DNA of 64,000 nt from Crotalaria pallida. Lineage: Eukaryota > Streptophyta > Magnoliopsida > Fabales > Fabaceae. The stretch covers positions 131,778,501 to 131,842,500 of the forward strand of contig CM075651.1 in NCBI GenBank assembly GCA_037953625.1. Reading direction: 5' to 3'. The notes beneath the pieces are model-generated. The model had not been told where the DNA came from and made no database searches. It saw only the letters and a list, made by a program, of their open reading frames with translations. A program made the translations under genes and the position numbers. Shown one piece after another: positions 59,010 to 64,000 of the stretch (position 1 is its first letter; each line of letters begins with the position of its first letter).

Positions 59010-61798
59010 CTATACCTCCTGTGAATACTCCCAATCATCTTCACCAAGCCAATCAGTTGTAGCATCACCATCGGCTCTTTGGGGGCACCTCCTTGAGTTA
59101 TGACCAACTTCTATGCAGGATGTACATTTTTGAATCCTCTTTCGTTTACCTTGGCTGTCCCTAACATGTACACCACACCCTTTGTACCTAACACCTCCAG
59201 GATTCCTGAGAGAACCACCCACTGCACTGTATGATGTACCAATTTTTGCCACTCAATTCGCTTCCATTTCTGTCGTCTCCTTCTGCACCTTCTCCCTCAA
59301 CTTGGTGAACTCCAACACCGATTGACTTGCAATATTACACATCCGCATGCAACTGAGAAGCAAAGCAAGATAACGACTGTTCCTCGCTGCACTTGAATTA
59401 TCCGAACCATCATTAGCACCAAGTAGCAATCCCTCTTTCGCATCTTTCCTCCATCTTCCCAACACAATACTATCGAGTAATTCTTCAATATCGAGGTGTA
59501 CCAACACCACAATTATATGCTCACAAGGCAAACCAAAGGACTCAAGTCCTTTGCAACAACACTTAAACAACGTTTCATCACGCTCGTATGAAACATACCA
59601 TTGCTTATTAGACATTCTTTTTTTACCATATGGCCTAATGATGTAAATCACACTGGCAGAAGTCTCATGTGAACCTATTACCTTAACATGTCCAGCCTTC
59701 AATAGGATTCTCTGAAACTTGTAAAATACCTCCAAAGTGTAGACACTTGCACCACATTTCTCCAACCCTCGCAGTTGGGTCTTCATCACAGGTTTCGAAA
59801 ACCACGACTTGAAATCAGCTTCATGCTCATTATTCCGCATATAATCCACACACATATGGTAATGATGCAAGAAGTCAAACAAGCTATCTCGAGATTCAAC
59901 ATACCTCCCCATTTTTGAGTGCAAACCTTCACATCTAGAAGTAGTTCTCAAACCAGCAAAGAACAAACCCCTAATGTGAGCAGATGCCCACATGTCCTTC
60001 TTTTCATACAGATTTGCAACCCACTTATTCTTTCTCACCCCGCACCGTCTTACCAAAGCTTTCCACTGCACCTCAAACTCATCGGCCTCATAATCATAGA
60101 ACATACAGCGGTTGAAGCCTTTGATGAACTCCTTGTTTTTTACATTAGCAGTCGCATTACAGGACAAATGCCAAGCACATATTCGATGATGCGTCTGTGG
60201 GAAAACTCTCCTAATTGCATTCCTCATGGCCATATCACCATCAGCTATTGTAGATTTCGGACTCTTCGAATTCATAGCTTTCAAAAACTGCTCAAGAACC
60301 CAAACATATGTTTCCTCTATTTCATTTGAGACAATCGCAGTGCCATATACAATTGTTTGAAGATGATGGTTCACACCGGAGAACACAACAACGGGACACT
60401 TATACTTGTTACGCCCGTACGTTGCATCAAATGTGAGAACATCCCCAAAAATTTCATAATCATATTGCGAGATGCCATCACACCAAAACAAGTGTTGAAG
60501 CTTACCTTCACCGTCTTCTTCATGGCTCCAGAACAATTGGCCGTCCTTGCATGCCAACTCCTTAAGGTATCTAATGTTGGCTTTCGCATCGCCTTTCTGC
60601 AACCTACGTTGTCGATCAATCTCATTATACATATCTTTCAGTCGAAATCCAACCATGTGGAAGCCACCAGCCTGGATTGCAAAAGAGGCATATATCTTTG
60701 GCATGCAAATGCCAATGCTAAGCATGCGGTTCATCAAAGCTATATCCATCTGTGTCATTTTCCTATGGGATCTCAGCATTCCACCGTGCTCCTTTTTACT
60801 AACCAATTCAAGATTGTGAACATCATCAAACATCACAATGATATAACGACCATTTGCATAATTCAAATTAACACGATATTTGGCTTTGCAATCACATCGG
60901 GTCAATGGTCGGTCACTCCTCTTTCTATCAACCATTTCTCGATATTTCCTCTCACGCAAACCATGATTCGAACACACAAAAGATTTCCAAGTTACATTCT
61001 TATGCTTATCATATCCACACTTATATTTCATAAGGCTAAAACCTTTCACACGTGCATACTCATTGAAAAAAATGTAGGCCATTTCAACATCGATGAAATC
61101 AATCATTTCTAGCTGCTTCAAACTAAGCTTTTCAAACCTGATTTCCCGAATATCATCAACACTGTCAACATGAATATACTCAACTTCACTTTCACCATTA
61201 CTATCATCAAACTCTGGATAACCCCCCTGAAAACATCCACATTCAAGTTAATAACATCCGGATAAAACAACAATTCACTAATTTCCAAAAGTTAGTATAC
61301 TATACACCTAAATACCCAAACTCATTTTTAGTTATTCAAACTACAGGGTTTAATAATTATATATAGCTTTCACTCTTAATACCAAAAAACAAATCACTTC
61401 ACTCTTAATACCAAAAAACCATTCACACAGAAGTAAACAATTGTGAAAAAAACCACCCCACACACCAACTTATTGCATGTTACTACGCTATGACAACATC
61501 TTGAAATTATAATTAGTGGAGGGAGATCTACCTCACTTTCTTCGCATCATCCCCATATTTCATCCTCCGTCTCAGTATTCCTATCTTCATCCTGTAAAAA
61601 GTATTTTCATCCAATAATATCCTTACTATAATTGACAATACAAACAATATCAACAAAATAAACATGTACTTCACTGCTAGATGCAAGGTAGTTGGAATCG
61701 GACCCATCCCTGCTCAATTCTCCACTGCTCTCGTCCGAAAAATGGATTTCATTACCTTTCGAAGCTGCCTCAGTGTTATCATCGACTTCAAATTCCAT
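59010..61798 (-). pseudogene. FAR1/FRS-type MULE transposase gene with two in-frame TGA stops
   Basis: Exons 61798-61670, 61591-61532 and 61226-59253, continuing in frame to 59010; introns are GT-AG and all in phase 0. Exon 1 is acidic (MEFEVDDNTEAASKG). Exon 3 has a FAR1 WRKY-GCM1-like zinc domain (FVCSNHG, CDCKAKYR, HNLEL). The MULE transposase core follows: Asp in LTFDATYGRN, Asp in TIADGDMAM, HHRICAWHL, Glu in TSRCEGLHS. A SWIM finger (CCCKGLESFGLPCEH) and, after TGA 59253-59255, a CCHC knuckle (CTSCIEVGHNSRRC) complete it. Another TGA lies at 61549-61547 in exon 2. Both could come from CGA by C-to-T change. The FAR1 HNHEL motif reads HNLEL, losing one zinc ligand. The DDE residues are intact. 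FRS proteins are either host regulators or transposases; the neighbours favour a transposase. Confidence 0.85.
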
Positions 61799-61801
61799 TT
61801 T

Positions 61802-62690
61802 CTGAGGACATAAATATTTCAAAACAAGTATAAATTAACAATTCACGTATCAAAACTCATTAAAAAAAATTCATGACAACAAGTATAAATTAACAATTCA
61901 CAAATCAAAAATCATTAAAAAAAATTTTCACGACAACAGGTATAAATGAATAAATAACATTTCAAAAGTCATAAAAAAATTAACATAGCTTGCCATTGTT
62001 CATGGACCAATTAAAATCTTTAGGATACCTTAAATAAAGAATATTTTATCTACAATGTTGTTCATAACAGGATTAACACGAACTTCATGCTCTAGAAGCA
62101 CACATCTATGACTGTTAGCTTCCTAATATCCTAATTTGCATAAGATGTGAGTCTAGAAACTTCATATCCAGATTGGGTGCCCAGGGTCCATCATTTCTCG
62201 TCACAAATTTTACAGGGCATAGAACATGCCAAAAATATGTGGCTTTCAATGACTCTTTCTACTATATAATTTGTCTGGAGCCAGATCTGCAGGGGATTAA
62301 CACTCCAACTTTTTTCTCTAACAAAAAACAAACAACAATAACAAAGAATAAAGAAAAATTACCAACCTGAACAACGCCAAAAACAACGAATAACACCAAG
62401 AACAAGAAGAAAACCGAACGAAGGAACGACGAACAACACAAACATGAAGAAGAACGCCAACACGAAGAAGAAGAAGAAGAAGAAGAAGAAGAAGAAGAAG
62501 AAGAAGAAGAAGAAGAAGAAGAAGAAGAAGAAGAAGAAGAAGAAGAAGAAGAAGAAGAAGATGAGAAACAACAACGCCAAGAAGAAGACTAGATAGCGCC
62601 GCCAACAGGAAGACTAGAGAGCGCCGCCAACGAAGAAGAAGAAGAAGAAGAAGAAGGAAGAACAGAGGTGATGCCCTAATCTGTCGTGGG
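61802..62690 (-). promoter_or_regulatory. Leader exon, leader intron and promoter region of the FRS gene
   Basis: On the minus strand CGTTGTTCAG|GTTGGT (exon end 62367) and TATGTCCTCAG (intron end 61802) define a 565-nt leader intron just before the ATG at 61798. The leader exon contains the GAA/CTT microsatellite. The promoter probably lies near or right of 62690. Confidence 0.5.
62464..62561. repeat. GAA trinucleotide microsatellite
   Basis: About 98 bp of uninterrupted GAA (CTT on the FRS coding strand), roughly 32 units, with a second shorter run near 62632-62656. Poly-Leu and poly-Phe ORFs on the minus strand are artefacts of this repeat. Confidence 0.97.
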
Positions 62691-63483
62691 GTCCCCTGTC
62701 GTGGAAGTGTTAAAATTATGGGGGGGTGCTTATTGCAAATAAGCCCTAGAAACCGGTCCTGAGGGTATAATAAGTCACATTTACCCTACACTGTTTTTTT
62801 ACCATGTTAATTTAACTGTTTTACCTTACTTTTTTATTGTGCAAAAGTGAAAACAAAACTCACTAGTGAGCATTCTAAAAGCTCCCTTGTTTTTTTCCTT
62901 GTTACTGACGAGGCTTATATTTCAGCTACAAACCCTCCTCAACATTGATATTGTTGCTCTAGTGATATTCATGAATGAAAAGAATATTTCTAGGATAATT
63001 TTTTTTTATCAGCAAAGATATTATTGAGTACTAGAAAAACTTAACCAATCAGCTAGCCAAGAACTACATGAAGATTTAGGGGAGCAATTTAAGGCAAAGA
63101 AATTAATACATCAATTCATAAAGCTAAAGATAATTCACTATAGTACACCAAAAAGATAAATAAATAAATAATGTCACTATAAGCCATAATTCACAACCAA
63201 GACCAACTTTGAAATTGTCCCTCAAATCTACCATTGAGAATTCATTATTATTTATTAAAAAGAATATCATTTCTTTTTAGTCAAATAGCCCAATTTGACT
63301 TAATCTTCAACCCCGTCCTATATCTTCTAAGAGTTTTCATTTTAAATGAATTTGTAAAAGTAATACAGGCTTCACATGGAGTATTAACGGAGGGTTTTAA
63401 TTTATTGACCCCCTACTTAATCATTTGACCCCTTTTTTTGCCAAAACCCAAAATTGGCCTTTTTTTTTTTTTGGGAATTTGTC
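62691..63483. other. Right flank of the cluster, no gene seen
   Basis: It contains a GC-richer stretch (about 62675-62800) next to the FRS leader that could be the right end of the inferred element. AT-rich spacer follows. No inverted match to the left flank (42.2-44.4 kb) was found by eye. Confidence 0.4.
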
Positions 63484-64000
63484 ACTCACGCTGGGGGCCA
63501 GCGAGCAACATAAAAACAAAAAAAAAATACTGCTCGCTGGGGGTCAGCGAGCTGTGCAAATTTACACACTCGCTGACCCCCGAGAGAGCTAACTTTAAAA
63601 ATATGACTTTTCACTAGCTCTCTCGGGGGTCAGCTAGCTTGTAATTTTACAAAGCTCACTGACCCCTCAGCTAGCTAGCTCTCTCGGGGGTCAGATAGCT
63701 TGTAAAAATTACAAGCTAGCTGACCCCTGAGAGAGCTAGCATATGGAAAAACAAGCAAACATCACAAAAAACGTGTAGTCGCCAGCGAACATCACAAAAA
63801 TTGCACGCTCGCTGAGGGGCCAGCGAACAACATAAAAACAAAAAAAAATACTGCTCGCTGGGGGGTCAGCGAGCTGTGTAAATTTACACACTCGCTGACC
63901 CCTGAGAGAGCTAACTTTAAAAATAGGACTTTTCACTAGCTCTCTCGGGGGTCAGCTAGCTTGTAATTTTACAAAGCTCGCTGACCCAAATTACAAGCTA
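63484..64000. repeat. 321-bp tandem repeat made of hairpins, runs off the window
   Basis: The block beginning CGCTGGGGGCCAGCGA at 63489 recurs at 63810 (period 321). Likewise TGCTCGCTGGGGG at 63531 recurs at 63852. About 1.6 units are in the window. Each unit contains several inverted copies of GGGGTCAGCGAGC / GGGGTCAGCTAGC joined to AGAGAGCTAG. The strongest hairpin is 63674-63740: two 32-nt arms with two mismatches and a 3-nt loop. GC content is well above the surroundings. No ORF of note. Confidence 0.9.

Noticed and set aside
60357..61112. 251-codon ORF on the plus strand
   Set aside because: It is the exact antisense shadow of the FRS transposase exon, which has clear FAR1/MULE domains on the minus strand.
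61547..61549. TGA as a selenocysteine codon in the FRS gene
   Set aside because: Land plants lack the selenocysteine machinery and no SECIS context is expected; nonsense mutation is the simpler reading.
62318..62605. Poly-Leu and poly-Phe ORFs on the minus strand
   Set aside because: They are reading frames through the GAA/CTT microsatellite and have no protein-like flanks.
42440..62900. Terminal inverted repeats of the large cluster
   Set aside because: By-eye comparison of 42.4-44.4 kb with the inverse of 62.6-62.9 kb gave no convincing match, so element ends are not annotated.

Overview
This is plant nuclear DNA: AT-rich, with intron-split genes carrying GT-AG junctions and dense nested transposable elements. 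The gene and repeat flavour fits a dicot, probably a legume, but the species is inferred and cannot be proved from the window. Only two genes look like intact host genes, both on the minus strand. One is an eight-exon O-fucosyltransferase-type glycosyltransferase (CDS 14769-10089, 507 codons). The other is an eleven-exon ankyrin-repeat protein kinase closely matching VIK, the VH1-interacting/integrin-linked-like kinase (CDS 29832-23732, 430 codons).

Layout. 1-10 kb: an old dispersed and tandem repeat region, entered by a Helitron that captured a pyrophosphatase exon (462-3156), a 5'-truncated LINE (5617-6134) and a long-TIR MULE (7410-9205). 10-15 kb: the O-fucosyltransferase gene. 16.3-21.5 kb: a nearly intact Ty1/copia element (Tork/Tnt1 type) with one in-frame stop. 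23.7-29.8 kb: VIK. 30-42.3 kb: nested small elements, namely a fold-back MULE-MITE, a SINE, a hAT-like element holding a solo LTR, Stowaway MITEs, and a second short-LTR copia with a decayed interior. 44.3-62.7 kb: a transposon-like gene cluster. It holds a GRF zinc-finger gene (+), a two-domain dsRNA-binding-like gene (-), a Ulp1/C48 SUMO-protease-like gene (+), a small RGG-rich ORF (+) and a FAR1/FRS MULE transposase gene (-). A 3.57-kb TG...CA element with a 5-bp target duplication sits in exon 2 of the Ulp1-like gene. 63.48-64.0 kb: a 321-bp tandem array of hairpins running off the window end.

MULE transposases and ULP-like proteases travelling together are known from plant Mutator-like elements (Kaonashi/KI type). 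I infer that 44.3-62.7 kb is one large decayed element of that kind, but I could not find its ends. Every gene in the cluster has at least one visible lesion or phase fault (the small RGG ORF shows none, but is itself uncertain). The dsRNA-binding-like passenger gene, the palindrome-rich 3.57-kb insertion, the Helitron gene capture and the terminal hairpin array are the most interesting parts.
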